This document shows, in pieces, positions 35,901-45,900 of a stretch of 64,000 nt of DNA. Each line of letters starts with the position of its first letter. Position 1 is the first letter of the stretch. This DNA comes from Apoda limacodes (Eukaryota; Arthropoda; Insecta; Lepidoptera; Limacodidae), in the NCBI GenBank assembly GCA_946406115.1, contig OX291555.1, forward strand, positions 14,154,001 to 14,218,000. The letters are read 5' to 3'. The translations under genes were made by a program, and so were the position numbers. The notes below the pieces were generated by a model that was given only the letters and a program-made list of their open reading frames with translations, had not been told where the DNA came from and made no database searches.

Positions 35901-38900
35901 GTTCATTTACTTTACTAGAACTAGTGCGGAAGAGTACCTACCCACTAAAGTTTTTTCACTAGTGTGCAAAATGCTAAATTTTCGAGACATGTTTAGCACT
36001 TTATGTGGAGTGAAAAGGAGCACTTGGTAAAAAAATTAACAATTTACTACGTCAATGCGTAATTAGAAATAGGGTACACTTTAGCTTACTTTTAGGCCGT
36101 CGTACCCGGTACGGAAGCGCGACGATGACTGGCGCAAATACTACAATATATATGTCGCAGCCATCTGGTTAAATTAGCCAGTAATTGGGCGCCTAGGCAG
36201 ATCGTTAAGTATGGAAAATAAATTATCATAAAACTGAACGGATTACTATATGGAACTTGAGTAGAACGCTCCGCTCACTTCGCTCGCTCCGCATCTACGT
36301 TTACAAAAGAGAAACTGAACCTAACCCAAAATACATGACTTATACAGTCCGATTTATGTTCCTTCCTTCTTCATACTTGACGATCTGTCTAGGCATCCAA
36401 TTAACTGGCCAATTTAACCAGATGGTTGCGACATATATGCCTAAAAGACTACAACGTGCCGTACTGCCGGATTTCTTAGTCCACATTTATACGCTTGCTT
36501 ATGGAAGGATTTGAATTGAAGGATTTGAATCATTTATTTTTAAATACACATGCTTGGATTCGTATTTCTGTAATAACGGATAAACCCTTAAAAGACTTGA
36601 ATAATAAAAAAATATTTTTATGACACATAATCATTCATTTCAAATAAAAGTAGGTTAAACCACACGCTTTTTGAGAAACTGTGTGAATTTTTTTTTAAAT
36701 GAATACTTACACTATGAAAAATTGTTTATATTTTTTTTTTTAGATTTTCTGGGATCCGAAGCACACTAACTGGCAAATTAGAGGAAAGGTTACCTTTGAT
36801 GGCCATAACTTTACCATATAGCTTAAAGACACAGAATTTGGAAGCCCAAAAAGCATTAGAACATAATCGCGATGTCCTGACGACCCCATACGACATTCAC
36901 AGCACAATACTGGATGTAGCTGGATTGAGACAGCATTGGAACGATTACAAAGTCCCAGGGGCAGATTTGTCTCGAGGACTTACATTATTGAAGCCGGTGA
37001 GGATATTGGCCTTTTAATTACTTACTAGTCCCGTAGTTAACAAGAAACCCTTATAGTTTCGCTATGTCTATCCGTCAGTCCGCGAGTCCGCGGCTTAGCT
37101 CAACTGCTTGAGTCAAGGTCCCTGGTTTTTAATTCAAGTCCTATTTTAATTAGCAAATTAGATAAATTAGATATATTGCCGTTATTTAAAAAAATATGGA
37201 AATTTACATTTCAGATACCAAAGACTAGGTCTTGCAGTAAAGCGGGTGTAGAAGCACACTGGTGCTCGTGTTTATCTTGGAAAAACGTTAGCAATTATGA
37301 TTACTTTTATCATAAAGCCGGTAAAGCTTTACTGAACCACATTAATTCCTTGACGAAACCATTGAGGTAAGTTAAAACTTGTTTCCCTGGGATTAAAATT
37401 CTTTAATGTGTTTTATAAGCTTTTATTTTAGCTGTTTACGTGGTAGTCGCAAAGAGCATGGCCAGTGAATTATGAAATGACAAGATTTTAGTTAAGGCTA
37501 CTCCCTACTTAAATGTGCAGTTTTCTACTCGTTTTTTTAAATTGTTTATGAGTAATAGAAGTTTTAAAGTCCGGTGTCGAAAAATGTTTGCTTCCCTTAC
37601 AACCTTGCTACATTTGAAATAGACCTATGCTTGTGAAGGATCTCTTTCCTTACGTCTCCATAGGCGTACTCTTGAAACCGATTTTAAAATATCCCTTTTA
37701 GGAGCGACGCGACGTCCTAAATACAACAAAAACTGGTTATTCAATAATTCACTGGCATTTCATAAATGTAGGACTTTCATAATTATAAGATTAATCTACT
37801 AACCTTACTAAGGTTTCTTTTTTACAGACGCAAATGTGTGAAACGGACTTTAACATCAATAGAATGGGTTTTACGTCAAGAACATAATAGAAAATTGATA
37901 AAATTTAACGAGGCGAAAGACTTCGATTCGTTCGTTTTTAATTATAACTCTAAAGTTAAGGCTTACAAGGAAAATTTTCAGGCAAAGGTTAGATTTTAAC
38001 AACCTGTAATACTTAACAGGCACGAGTAGGTTAAGAAATTGGTAATAAATATTAGAAAATAAATTCAATAAGAAAGAAACTTTGCACCAATGAGCCGCCG
38101 AGTAATACCTATGCAATGTTATTCGTATACCTGATGCCTACGCATTTCGAAACTTATTTGCGCTATTTCCAACACTTGTTACAAATGTCTCAGTCATTTT
38201 ATATTTTTTTTCGGATGACCTTTGCCTTTAAGTATAAGTGAAATTAAATTAATATACACTTAAAAGGGCCAATATGTTACCTGTGTTTAGCAGGGTATTT
38301 TCTTGACCTATTAAAAGTACTAATTTTTGTTATAATTACAAAAGAATAGAAAAGAATATTCATACATAGGGCCTGTTTTTGTAGCTTGCAATTTCTCGCA
38401 ATTTTGCAAATTTCGCAACTGACAGCAGGATAGCAAAAAGATTTTTTAACAAAACAGTAAGAGACAGCACGAAAGAAAATGCAATTGTTAAAGCTAAAAA
38501 AAAACACGGCCATAGAGTCCTGACAAAGCCCAAAACATAAATAATTACGCAACTTTTCAATGTATGAGAGCATCACGGGTTTTTAACCCTTAACAGGCCG
38601 GGTGCGGTGACCATGATCGCAGTAGGTGGTAAGACTACCAATATTATACTCTTCCAATTTTCGATGGTACTCGCCCTTCGCGGTTTCTTTGTAACTCAGC
38701 CGATTAATACGAGGAGTGGATTAGCAATAGTCGCAGGCGCCTTTTGTTTTGGGTTTTTACTGTTGAAAAATTCGCAGCGGTCACAGTGACCGCATCCGAC
38801 CTGTTGTGCGATTTCAATTAATGAATACCCAAGGTAGAAGAAAAGCTGGAAACTAGAAAAACATGCTATACCTTCTTGCAATCCCAAAAAAAAAGAGCTA

Positions 38901-40288
38901 TTATATATGATTTCGTTGTAAAAAGCCGATATGTATCTAATGTAGCTAAAAGATTGTCGCGAAACAAGACCATCAATGACGGTTATCAATTTTCCATTAG
39001 TAATATGGTTTAGGATTATTTTATATTTTTTTTATGTCCAGAAATTACTTAAGATTTTTTTTCAAGGATTTTTCACAGATGCTTAGATTTTGGTTATTTT
39101 TAGCGTTTGAGTAATTTTTTTTTTTTTATTTAACAATAATAAAAGTTATATTCCGTAATTTTTCTTTTCTAATTAAAATTTTATACTATCAGTTAGACTG
39201 TGTATTTCTATTTATTAATTATTAGAATAACATAAAAATATTATACCTACAGTACATGCGGTCACGGTGACCGCACCCGGCCCGACAAATAAACCACCTG
39301 TCTGGTCGAGGGTTAAACATTTATCTTTGCCTCCGTATTTAAAATGTGACATTCAAACCGACACGTCTATATTATGTCGACGTCCAGGCAGGCACTAGTA
39401 ATCTTTGTTTTTTTTTTAGATAATCGTCGGTCCTGGCAAGGGAGTATACGAAGCATCTATGACATATTTCAGAGATCAAAACATAATAAAAGTTGATACC
39501 AGAGATATATCCCGAATCAACGCGTGAGCTTAATTTATTATTTCTTATATAATGTAGCACAGTGGTAAAGCGTTATATCGCCGAGAAGATTCGGGATTAT
39601 TTTTCTGGTAGAGGCAAATAAATTACAAAATTGTGAATTGTAAAAGTTGTCCCGGCTCGAGTCTGGTTTGTCGATAGGCTCAACACCTTTGTGGGATGGA
39701 ATGTGATAGGTGACATGTTATCAATGAATCCCTATAGCAGTCTTTCTCAAGTAACGCCACCACACCCGGTCCCTTCTTTAGATCAACTGGATCGATGTGG
39801 GGTGACCCTTGCCCATGTTTTGACTTATTAATTATTAACTGTTTGCCGCATCAGCTGATTTGAACGTCGTGGTTTATCTTAACTTCTATACATATTATAA
39901 AATTAAACATATCTGTCTGTCCGTTTATATTCCTTTCACGCGATAACCACTTATTCGATTTACATGTTTTTTTTTTATTATATATTATCTATATTTGGCC
40001 AGGTTATAGAGTTTACTTCGCTTCACAAAGTAAATTACTTAATAATCAGTGACAATAATGTCGAATTAAGTAGAAACAAAACGCTGTCGGGGCGAATTAA
40101 TGGATATAAGTGATATATCAAATTATTGTACTAAGTATGTTCGTAGAGTTGTCACATAATTAGCGCGGACGGAGCCGATTATTAATGATTAATTATCGAA
40201 TGTTTATATTTCCAGTTATGGAGACGAGCCAAGCTGTATAAGCGGAACACACCCACATCTCAATATGTTCTGTTTCTGCAAGAAGTGA
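23990..40288 (+). CDS. Gene B: DUF229 family protein (alkaline phosphatase-like superfamily), exons 1-13 to the stop codon
   Basis: Exons: 23990-24096, 26945-27101, 27546-27742, 29633-29833, 33831-33980, 34856-34990, 35095-35173, 35373-35548, 36744-36996, 37215-37366, 37828-37987, 39420-39523, 40216-40288. They total 1944 nt, exactly 648 codons with a terminal TGA, all phases matching. Counting from the first exon codon: signal anchor around residues 10-24 (KKFLIVIVVIMYL); Cys-rich luminal region 36-150; catalytic domain from about 185. D192-S-T-S marks the metal ligand and nucleophile region, THD at 360-362, G-D397-H398-G the metal pair, TPYDIH ending at H453 a further His ligand. The C terminus is Cys-rich (CSCLSWKN, then FCFCKK). 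The fold suggests a secretory-pathway ester hydrolase; substrate unknown. Exon 7 (79 nt) is small but phase-exact and encodes CVGDTPRYQLMLNITDQ, usual for the family. The exon 5 donor (GG|gtccgt) is weak. The initiating ATG must lie in an unlocated upstream exon. Intron 4 holds a hAT/LINE nest, intron 11 a piggyBac-like MITE. Confidence 0.93.
24170..24440. repeat. Interspersed repeat, copy 2 (first at 1019-1345)
   Basis: AATAACGCCATCTATTGTT twice in tandem with TTAGTGTTGCTTAACAA between, then GCCTGAAAACACGGATAAAA and GGAGCCGTTTCCGAGATTT. It sits in intron 1 of gene B; copy 1 is in intron 6 of gene A. Confidence 0.6.
25000..26040 (-). mobile_element. Jockey-clade LINE, 5'-truncated, in gene B intron 1
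   Basis: Minus strand: the segment at 25970-25570 encodes NGEQLDIVDNIVFLGITLD, then LSSAVFAVKKIRQLTDETTA, MSYGILLWGLAADS and VQKRAVRAIYNISHRHSLRD, the usual region after the reverse transcriptase. The rest to about 25000 is the short C-terminal stretch and 3' UTR (CTGGAGAGTTTCTTTCGCCG region). Stops and an internal deletion present. Confidence 0.7.
26630..26705. repeat. Two tandem GC-rich hairpins in gene B intron 1
   Basis: A unit of about 33 bp, (G)CCGGAGTCT-CT-ACTCCAAA-C-TCGGCCTG, occurs twice in a row. In each, GAGT pairs with ACTC and GGCCG/CCCGG with CGGCC/CGGGC-like bases. They belong to a GC-rich block (26500-26850) ending about 100 bp before exon 2; the block may be a repeat edge. 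Confidence 0.5.
27776..27925 (+). mobile_element. Jockey-like LINE 3' tail (plus orientation)
   Basis: AAGGGTCGGCAACCCGCGAG, GTGTTGCAAGCGTCCATAGG, CCGCTTACCATCAGGCGGAC and TTGTTTGCCACCTTAGCGG, ending in (TA)n. It starts 34 bp after gene B exon 3. Confidence 0.7.
27965..28740 (+). repeat. AAGTGCGAGTC repeat, two tandem degraded units
   Basis: Starts CAGGCCAAGTGCGAGTCTGG; two units each contain TTTTGATTTATTT-like, GGAAGCATCC/GAAGTACCCC and CGCGTTC(T/C)TGAG followed by TCTTGACAGACAGA. Ends ACAACAAAGTGATTCTAAG and GAGGTACGGAACC. Typical 3' part of a lepidopteran LINE. Confidence 0.6.
30661..31766 (-). pseudogene. hAT transposase relic (DUF4371 plus C-terminal dimerisation region)
   Basis: Minus strand, N to C: DVLRETITDEAKEAAFFSIL and ADETADISETEQLSMGIRY (31766-31606), then after a frameshift SCGLDLNKMVEQGYDGCSTM and KAKYFHCASHILNLVVNDLN (31605-31183), and the C-terminal dimerisation region LPVTTCTIERSFSTLTRVKT (30972-30661). 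This order matches ZMYM-type and P-element-inhibitor-like hAT proteins. The N terminus is missing where the LINE starts. It is broken by a frameshift near 31605 and a gap between 31183 and 30972. Confidence 0.85.
31767..33610 (+). mobile_element. Non-LTR retrotransposon (LINE) with reverse transcriptase, nested in the hAT element
   Basis: Plus strand: linker DDIVCALAYAASESHSGSRN near 31780; reverse transcriptase from 31992 (SRGKSPGHDELSIEHLKHAG, KNNYRPISLAIVLAKVLDGL, QFGFKSGFSTETAI); after stops, the GVRQGG block near 32830; catalytic YADDMVLLSAF at 32940; then PKKSECMVFRVAGK and the C-terminal domain to a stop at 33607. The order is that of CR1-like elements; clade not settled. Several stops between 32622 and 32940 make it inactive, and the endonuclease is missing. 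Confidence 0.82.
34070..34320 (+). repeat. Degraded AGCTTTTGCC-family repeat copy
   Basis: GCCTGCGCTAAATCGGTTAT, CGTGGGATTCCTACGGCAAC, TGCTGTACCTGTACC and TCAAATTTCAATTGAATTAG follow the order of the 54085-54410 copy. It begins about 90 bp after gene B exon 5. Confidence 0.5.
35195..35290 (-). repeat. SINE family A head fragment (minus orientation)
   Basis: CATTGGTACACGCCGGGCTC, GAACCTCCGCCCCTCAGATC and CGAAACTACTAGGCTACCAC match the tRNA-like head of family A. Short and isolated, between gene B exons 7 and 8. Confidence 0.6.
36146..36440. mobile_element. Fold-back MITE with arms of about 63 bp in gene B intron 8
   Basis: Left arm ATATATGTCGCAGCCATCTG...GGCAGATCGTTAAG (36146-36208) and right arm CTTGACGATCTGTCTAGGC...CAGATGGTTGCGACATATAT (36377-36440) are reverse complements with a few mismatches. 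The centre holds CTCCGCTCACTTCGCTCGC. Confidence 0.75.
37025..37120 (+). repeat. Interspersed repeat (GCCCTTATAGTTTCGC family), short copy
   Basis: CCCGTAGTTAACAAGAAACC, CTTATAGTTTCGCTATGTC and CGCGGCTTAGCTCAACTGC; related to 2075-2215. Confidence 0.5.
38587..39312. mobile_element. PiggyBac-like non-autonomous element (726 bp) in gene B intron 11
   Basis: Flanked by TTAA on both sides (38583-38586, 39313-39316). Ends CCCTTAACAGGCCGGGTGCGG and, inverted, CCGCACCCGGCCCGAC with terminal GAGGG. CCC...GGG ends at a TTAA target are the piggyBac signature. Internal palindromes GCGGTCACAGTGACCGC (about 38777) and GCGGTCACGGTGACCGC (about 39259) form strong hairpins. No transposase frame. Confidence 0.8.
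39640..39830 (+). repeat. SINE-like repeat fragment
   Basis: CCCGGCTCGAGTCTGGTTTG, CGATAGGCTCAACACC and GGGATGGAATGTGATAGG correspond to the second half of the repeat at 11150-11480. Confidence 0.4.
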
Positions 40289-41643
40289 CCTGCCTCTCTC
40301 TAAATTAGTGGATCTACCAGATCAACTACGACTTACATAGTACATAGTTTAATGATAAATAATATTATGATCAGAAATTTTAGTTATTACTAAAATATTC
40401 AGAATTATTTTGGTCCCGTAGCCAAATTACATATTGGAACCCTTGTAGTTTCAAAATGTCTTTCCGTCCATCTGATATCACAGTCTTATAATAATTCTGC
40501 CATATTCGATCGATTACGTGTTATTCGATAAAGATTGGTGGCCATACACTATATATGTCGTTGGATACTCAGGTCTTTACCTATTTTACCATTTACAAAA
40601 AAAGGGCTGTTGCTGCGTTTTTCCCACAAGCGGCGCACAAAAAAAGAAATTCACGTGCTATTTTTTACAAAAGTTTTGATTATTTCTTTTCACGCAATGT
40701 TAAGAAACCGTAAAGTAACACGTGAGCATTGATTACTGCACACTCAGCTCAGTTACGCTCTCACCTTACGTCTCGGTTTGTAATTCTAATTCGTGTGTAA
40801 TGGCCAACTTACCGCACTTTGTATAATACTATCAATAGTAGGTACATTAATGATGGAATTTGTGTGTACTGTAACCTTATGTAACCTAACTGCGTAAAAT
40901 GTCAACACATTTTAGTGAAAACACGAGGAAAAACATTTTTAATGCTAAGACGACTAAAATAAAAAACAAAGATTTAAATCTTGTATTTTATGTTTGTAGA
41001 AGTAAAACATGTTTAAAAAAATTCAATTTAGCTATCTAGGTTACCTATAATACAAAATTCTTAAATTAATTAATTTACAAAATATACACGCGTAGAATAC
41101 AATATGTAAGTACACAATGTAACAACTAGAAACGCAGACATTATACTACAGTGCCCTTAAATATTATACAATTTAAACTTCTCCAAGTAAGCAACATCCC
41201 GTTTCTAGATAACCCGACTGGTTTTTTTATAAACCGTTTCTGTGCTTCGAAGAACTATATGTTTATATATATATATATATATATTATGTTCTTTGGGTAA
41301 GCCCGATTCTGTGCTGTAAATATCCACCACGGTTACTGACGAGCCCTTTCAGAACAGTAAAATTCTGTTTTTATCAGTAACTGATTTCAGAACAGTAAAA
41401 TTCTGTTTTTATCAGTAACTGACAAGCCGTTTCTGAACAGTAAAATTCTGTTTCTATCAGTAACTGACAAGCCGTTTCTGAACAGTAAAATTCTGTTTCT
41501 ACCAGTAACTGACAAGCCGTTTCTGAACAGCAAAATTCTGTTTCTAACAGTAACTAACAAGCCGTTTCTGAACAGTAAAATTCTGTTTCTGTCACAGTTA
41601 CTGACAAGCCATTTCTAAACAGTAAAATTTTGTTTCCAGTTGT
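40289..41643. other. Convergent spacer between the 3' ends of gene B and gene C
   Basis: Must hold both 3' UTRs. ATAAATAATATT at about 40356 is the nearest poly(A)-like sequence for gene B. None is clear for gene C. Contents: a short dispersed repeat (40410-40480), AT-rich unclassified sequence, a (TA)n run at 41261-41285 and the tandem repeat 41337-41640. Confidence 0.5.
41337..41640. repeat. Tandem repeat, about seven copies of a 31-46-bp unit, next to the gene C stop
   Basis: Core GAACAGTAAAATTCTGTTT recurs seven times, separated by CTATCAGTAACTGACAAGCC. The first spacing is shorter (lacking ACAAGCCG) and the last copy is shortened. Each unit contains two small palindromes (AACAG...CTGTT and CAGTAACTG). 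It ends 4 bp from the gene C stop codon, so it is probably in the 3' UTR. Spacers are repeat copies with point changes, not unique sequence, so this is not a CRISPR. Confidence 0.9.
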
Positions 41644-42991
41644 TCACTCATTAATGGCGACCCATCCGTTATTTCCATTCGGCAGTTGAATTTGCACCAG
41701 ACGTACCATACCGGCCTCGCTGGGATTTACAATTTCCATCTGAAATTCAAGATAAAAGTAAAATCGTGTTTTGAAAAAGTAAATAATATTGAATATTTTC
41801 ATACGTGCATACGTATAAAAATAAAATATTGTTTCAAATTATACCTGAAAATATATTTTTAATTTAAAATTTAAATTTACGCAAAAACTAATTTATAATA
41901 ATTTAGATAGATATCAATAGAACGAGAACGTTTTTAATGTGTATAAGCCACGTCGGGCTTGGTCAGTCATTGGTTTGGTGATCGCTTGGTTTTTCTAAGT
42001 TCCTGTCTTTAGGAGGCGTTCAATTATCGCTTCAAGATGTTGCCACATGACAGCAGTCGTAAAGCAAAGCAAGCCTTGGGCAAACTAAAAATTTTCGAAT
42101 ATCTCGACTAACGTCTGCCAATCCGGACTGGGCCTGAGATATCTTGGTCCAAAGAGACCTGTACCCTTGCATAAAAGCTGTGTATATGTTTATACGCGGT
42201 ATTCTAAGGAACTATCAATGTTAAAAAATATATCTGCATTAGATAGTTTATTGAGGTAGTTCTAGGCTATATAACATTACGTTACAACCCTAAGGAGCGG
42301 AGCATCATTTCAAACCGTAGATCAACTGTTTCTTTAAAATTGTCATTAGTTGTCCTGTGCAGGGATCGAACACTTCTTCCGCGCACTTTTCACCACTATA
42401 GCACGGACGCGAAGCACGAAGAATTTCGTTTAGCCTTTGTTCAGTGGTCAAAATAGTAGTAATTTCTGATGACAGCGGTCATTCCATCTGTGCGAGTGCG
42501 ATGGTAAATAATTATGCGCGCGCAACAAAGACAAATAGTGACCGGTCATTGAACGAAATTCTTCCTGCTTCGCGTCCGTGCTGTACCAATAGTTATGGAA
42601 CCGTCAAAGATATTGTATTTAAACCATTTAAATTCCCAATGTCTTACCTGCGCGGCCGCCAAAGGTTCGATTTCATCGAGAAGGTTTGCTTCTTTAACAC
42701 TGCTTTGAACATTATCTGTAATAAAATTTTGCTGTGTTATAATAATATTCACTGTCTGTGTCGCCAAGAATTACTTACTGGTCCTGAGATCCGAGGAATT
42801 ACTTTCAATACCAAGTATTATCGAATGTAATTCATCACTGGCAACACATTCTGGCTATTTCATTACTAGCATAATTACACACTATATTGTGACCGATTTG
42901 TGAAGTCGGTTAAAAAATTAATTACTTTACTTACGTATAGTTAGTAACGTAGGTTCCTCCGTAACGCTAACAAGGTTCAAACTCGATTTAT
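41644..42991 (-). CDS. Gene C: C-terminal tail exons (42935-42991, 42648-42715, 41644-41739)
   Basis: The last three coding exons are phase 1, 1 and 0. They encode a finger-free tail with no domain I recognise: [12 protein letters not shown], then [19 protein letters not shown], then [20 protein letters not shown], ending [11 protein letters not shown] and TGA at 41644. Each has a good acceptor (tttcag or ttacag) and the first two have strong donors (gtaagt, gtaaga). The terminal exon starts with Met, but its acceptor ag at 41740-41741 and the exact phase to the previous exon make it an internal Met. A TIR element (42399-42585) lies in the intron between the second and third of these. Confidence 0.85.
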
Positions 42992-45900
42992 CTGAAATCA
43001 TATAAATAAAATTGAATGGATTTTTTTTTATATGAGTCATTTATTGCTTAGTATTGGTGGCGCTAGCCTCGCGTTCTGAAGGGTGGCAGTTCTAGCCTCA
43101 GCGTGTGCCTTTCGCTTAATTTCTTAAGTACATTGATTATTTACTCCACTGGCTTTAGAGGTGAAGGAAAAGAAAACATAATAATAATTATATATGTTTT
43201 TGTATTATTTGTAATATAAATAAGAAAAACCTGTCAAAAAAGACGATTTCAAGTCCACAATCACTGCAGTGGACTCGTGTTATGGACTAAGGCCGTATAC
43301 AGTAAAGTTGTATGGAGGCTCTTAACGGATAAATGTGACTAAATGTTAACTAACTTTTGCCAGCGGCACCATTCGCATACATTAAGTTATAGGTGTCGGT
43401 TTCCAGCGACAAATAAATATATACCTCGAATAAACTAGTTTGCTACATCTGTAACTATAGTTCGCTCAAGTTGACTTTGGTTATAGTTATTTCCGTGGAA
43501 ACTTGAATTTTTGTGAATAAACATATACCCTTTGTCCTTCTTTGTCTATTCAACTATATTTGTGCCAAATTTCAACTCAATTGCGTGATCTATTGCGGCG
43601 TGATTTAGTAACACAAACATACAAACTTTTAATTTTATAATCAGTGACCGCTCGTTCTAAGGAGCGCTGGTACAGCGCACTCCCATAAATAATTATCTAC
43701 TTAAGAAACAATATGTTTTTAAGATTCTACTTTAAATAATCAATTAATTATTATGCTTCGATTACTCATTATGTTAAAATAGCATTTCAATAAAAACATT
43801 CCATACACATACAGTTAACTAAAGATTTAGTATGGAATTGTGATTGAGGAAACTGAGGCACTAAGTGGAGCGCTAGCAATTGGTCTCCTATGAAACGAAT
43901 TTCAGTACAGACTTAGTGCGAAAATCAATGAGTGTGAAAGAGAAAGTTCGACTCAGTCTCACACGTGAAACAGAAGATTTTATATGAAAAATTAGCAAAA
44001 TGTGGAGCGCTGCTCCTGGGCTACAAGAAAAATACTGTTGCCACCTTGACATCTAAATAGGCGAATAAATTTTAGTTATAAATAGAATTAGCATTTAAGC
44101 AATTCCTTTTTTGTTTTTAATAGGGATTAGTAGGATATCTATGTGTTTATAAACAAAGAGAACTTTTACTGTAGAAACTCCACAGGGATAAAAAAACATC
44201 CTATATAATGATGAAACCAGACTATGTCAGCTACCACATCAGATTATACAGTCCTTTCATTGCATGTTTGTGACCAAATGAGTGTTCTTAATATGGAATG
44301 TGTTGTTAGAAATTCTTAATTGTTAGCATGTTTATTTTTATTATTTTATTACAGGGAAAGAAATGTCTAATTAACAATATAAGTTGCAGGTGCCACACAA
44401 ACCTGCTATAATTGGTGGCCTGTCTGCTTGGTTGCAACTTTCTACTATAAAGAATAGTTATCTAGGGTCAAACTTACCAACATCATTTCCATCGTCTGTA
44501 ATATATTGCGTCACTTCCGGAATGCTTTGCAACTGAAAAATACAATATCTACTTAAATCAAAGCGGTTAAAAATCATACCATGGTAACGTACATTTTGAT
44601 CCTTTTGCTTACGCTGTGGTTGCGACCGGTAAACGTGCACTACCTAACGTAAGTCTCATGTTCTGCGGGTCCACCTGGTAGCACCGCTCGCTACCGACAA
44701 GGAGTTCATCTACACACATTAGAACCTTAATGGTCACGCAAATTGCGGTTTTAGGGAAACTTCTCCCAGCGCACGCTTGGGTTGTGGAATGAGCTCCCTG
44801 CTAAATTTTTCTCTAATGACTACAGTATGGGGTTCTTCAAAAAGAAAGTGATTAGATTTTAAGGGGTCGATGACACGTGAGCAATACGCCTAGCGTTGCA
44901 AGTGTCCATAAGCTGCGGTGACCGCTTACAATCAGGCGGACCGTTAGCTTGTTTGCCACCTTAGTGGTATAAAAAAGTGTATAAGAAGGTATGAAAATAG
45001 ATTAGTAATTTCAAAATCATTATAGACAGTTCCCCTGGGCCGCAGAATCAAAATATACAAAGCATCGTTTGGAAATGCACAAGGTAATTAGTTAAACCCT
45101 GAACTTGTGTCCTAAGGGGCGGTGGTTTGAGCCCGGCATGTACCACTGAGTCTGTTCCTTAACTTCTCAAGTACATTGCTTGTTCACACCACTCACTTTC
45201 GTTTCTGTAAAGGAAAACATCTCGAGGAAACCTGAATACGTTAGAAAGTCGTATATGAAGTCCACAATCCGCATTGGGCCGGCGTGATGGACTATGGAAC
45301 AAATCTCTCTCACTATTAATACCCACTAGAGTAATAAAAACAGAATGAAAAAACAGAATGTTCGCCTTAATAATAAAGTCCGCGAGTGGTTACAGGATCG
45401 TCACAGGTGGGCGGCGAGGTTGACTCTGGAAAGCGGTGAACAGTGGTAAATACATATTGTATGAAAGTAAAAATAAAAATACGTGCAACTCACCGAACTA
45501 ATTTTGGCGACACGCGGCTGATTTACTACTATAGACTCCGTCATATGACCCTGGAATAAAGGATTTATTTCAAACAACACATATATATATACCAATATTA
45601 TTTAGTTAGTGAATTTAAATTCAATTATTTATTTGTATGGTACGATGATAAATTAATAAATACATTTAGTTACTTAAATATGATAAATACATAAAATGGT
45701 GTACGACATTAAAACATATCATGCAAAGTTCAGTTCATCGCATACAGTCTGTATATTAATGTCCCGCATATGTATTTGCGTGTATGTCTCTGTATTTATC
45801 TTTCTGTCCTAAGTATTTGATGACAATTTATGTTTGTCTTGAATCTAAGTGAATATGTACATATTTATATACAAAAAAAGTATTTAAGTATTATCTGTTT

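Noticed and set aside
41337..41640. Regularly spaced repeats resembling a CRISPR array
   Set aside because: The spacers are themselves repeated with point changes, and the setting is a eukaryotic 3' UTR. It is a tandem repeat.
42444..42830. Long plus-strand open frame over the last introns of gene C
   Set aside because: Antisense to the real exon 42648-42715 and runs through a TIR element; no coding similarity.
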